Assembly (NCBI GenBank): GCA_900551625.1
Contig: URWZ01000134.1
Location: 1-5,078, forward strand
Length of the DNA stretch: 5,078 nucleotides
From: an uncultured Collinsella sp.
Lineage (GTDB): Bacteria > Actinomycetota > Coriobacteriia > Coriobacteriales > Coriobacteriaceae
Direction: 5' to 3'
The translations under genes and the position numbers were made by a program. A model generated the notes under the pieces. That model searched no databases, was not told where the DNA came from, and saw nothing but the letters and a program-made list of their open reading frames with translations. Positions 4,864-5,078 of this stretch are shown in pieces; within the stretch, counting starts at the first letter, position 1, and the number at the start of each line of letters is the position of its first letter.

Positions 4864-5078
4864 GTGCAATATCAGGTTAAATAGCAAAAATCAGCACATA
4901 CATGCCCTAGAAACATGCAGCAATGTCGTGCTAAAACCCAACGACCTCAAAATGACTCTGTTGAGGCAATTCGCCCCATGCGGACAGAGACGATTGTTAT
5001 CGTCGTCGGGAAATTGCGCGCTGGCGTCGGATGGCATTGTCTGCAGTAGTGATGATCTTTACGAACTGCATCTGCCTC
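4864..5078. other. right end: no supported gene
   Basis: AT-rich to about 4960, then nearer coding composition. Two short hairpins are visible: CCTCAA (4945-4950) with TTGAGG (4961-4966), and GACGAT (4989-4994) with ATCGTC (4999-5004, 4-base loop). Frames open to the window edge exist on the minus strand (ending at 4997 and 4947) and on the plus strand (ATG at 5031, 16 codons). None has enough length, or a good ribosome binding site, to be called. A neighbouring gene may begin or end just outside. Confidence 0.5.

Noticed and set aside
4978..5049. 23-residue plus-strand peptide that could be a leader peptide
   Set aside because: The only Shine-Dalgarno-like GAGG is 11 bases away, there is no run of a single amino acid, and no downstream gene is visible.
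4792..5078. ArgR box or T-box-type leader controlling argG
   Set aside because: I found no paired TGAAT/ATTCA motif, and no T-box core or specifier structure, in the upstream sequence.

Overview
This 5,078-base window holds four housekeeping genes plus one probable small gene. It most likely comes from a high-GC Gram-positive gut-type actinobacterium; a Collinsella-like member of the Coriobacteriia is my best guess. That guess rests on GC-rich coding sequence with strong G/C preference at third codon positions, AT-richer intergenic DNA, purine-rich Shine-Dalgarno sites and the general look of the proteins. It is not proven. The first 42 bases are not biological. They match an Illumina Nextera i5 adapter, including an index and the Tn5 mosaic end, so the genome starts at base 43 and this is the untrimmed end of a draft contig.

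Layout. rpiB (ribose-5-phosphate isomerase B, 173-640, +) converges on ndk (nucleoside diphosphate kinase, 818-1222, -). The 177-base gap between them holds a terminator for each gene, a 9-bp inverted repeat, and two copies of a 17-base direct repeat flanking the cluster. Upstream of ndk is an AT-rich promoter candidate overlapped by an imperfect 28-bp dyad built from two AACGTT palindromes. Then come a quiet stretch and the argH terminator. Leftward from the right-hand side, on the minus strand, are argG (argininosuccinate synthase, 3565-4791), two hairpins, a 56-codon small ORF with a strong ribosome binding site (3159-3329), and argH (argininosuccinate lyase, 1610-3040). The DNA upstream of argG has three RGTCA units spaced exactly 11 bp apart. 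The last ~215 bases contain no gene I can support.

How the genes relate. ArgG and ArgH catalyse the last two steps of arginine synthesis: citrulline + aspartate + ATP to argininosuccinate, then to arginine + fumarate. The small ORF between them has no homologue I recognise. It is the best candidate here for something undescribed. It is either a member of the arginine transcript or a peptide of its own downstream of an imperfect terminator. rpiB (pentose phosphate) and ndk (nucleotide pools) are ordinary core genes with no evident link to the arginine pair.

The long open frames antisense to argH, argG and ndk are explained by codon bias and are not annotated. I see no mobile element, CRISPR array, tRNA or rRNA. 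No large novel system is present. The points worth a second look are the small ORF, the repeats upstream of argG, the ndk dyad, the 17-base repeat pair and the adapter.
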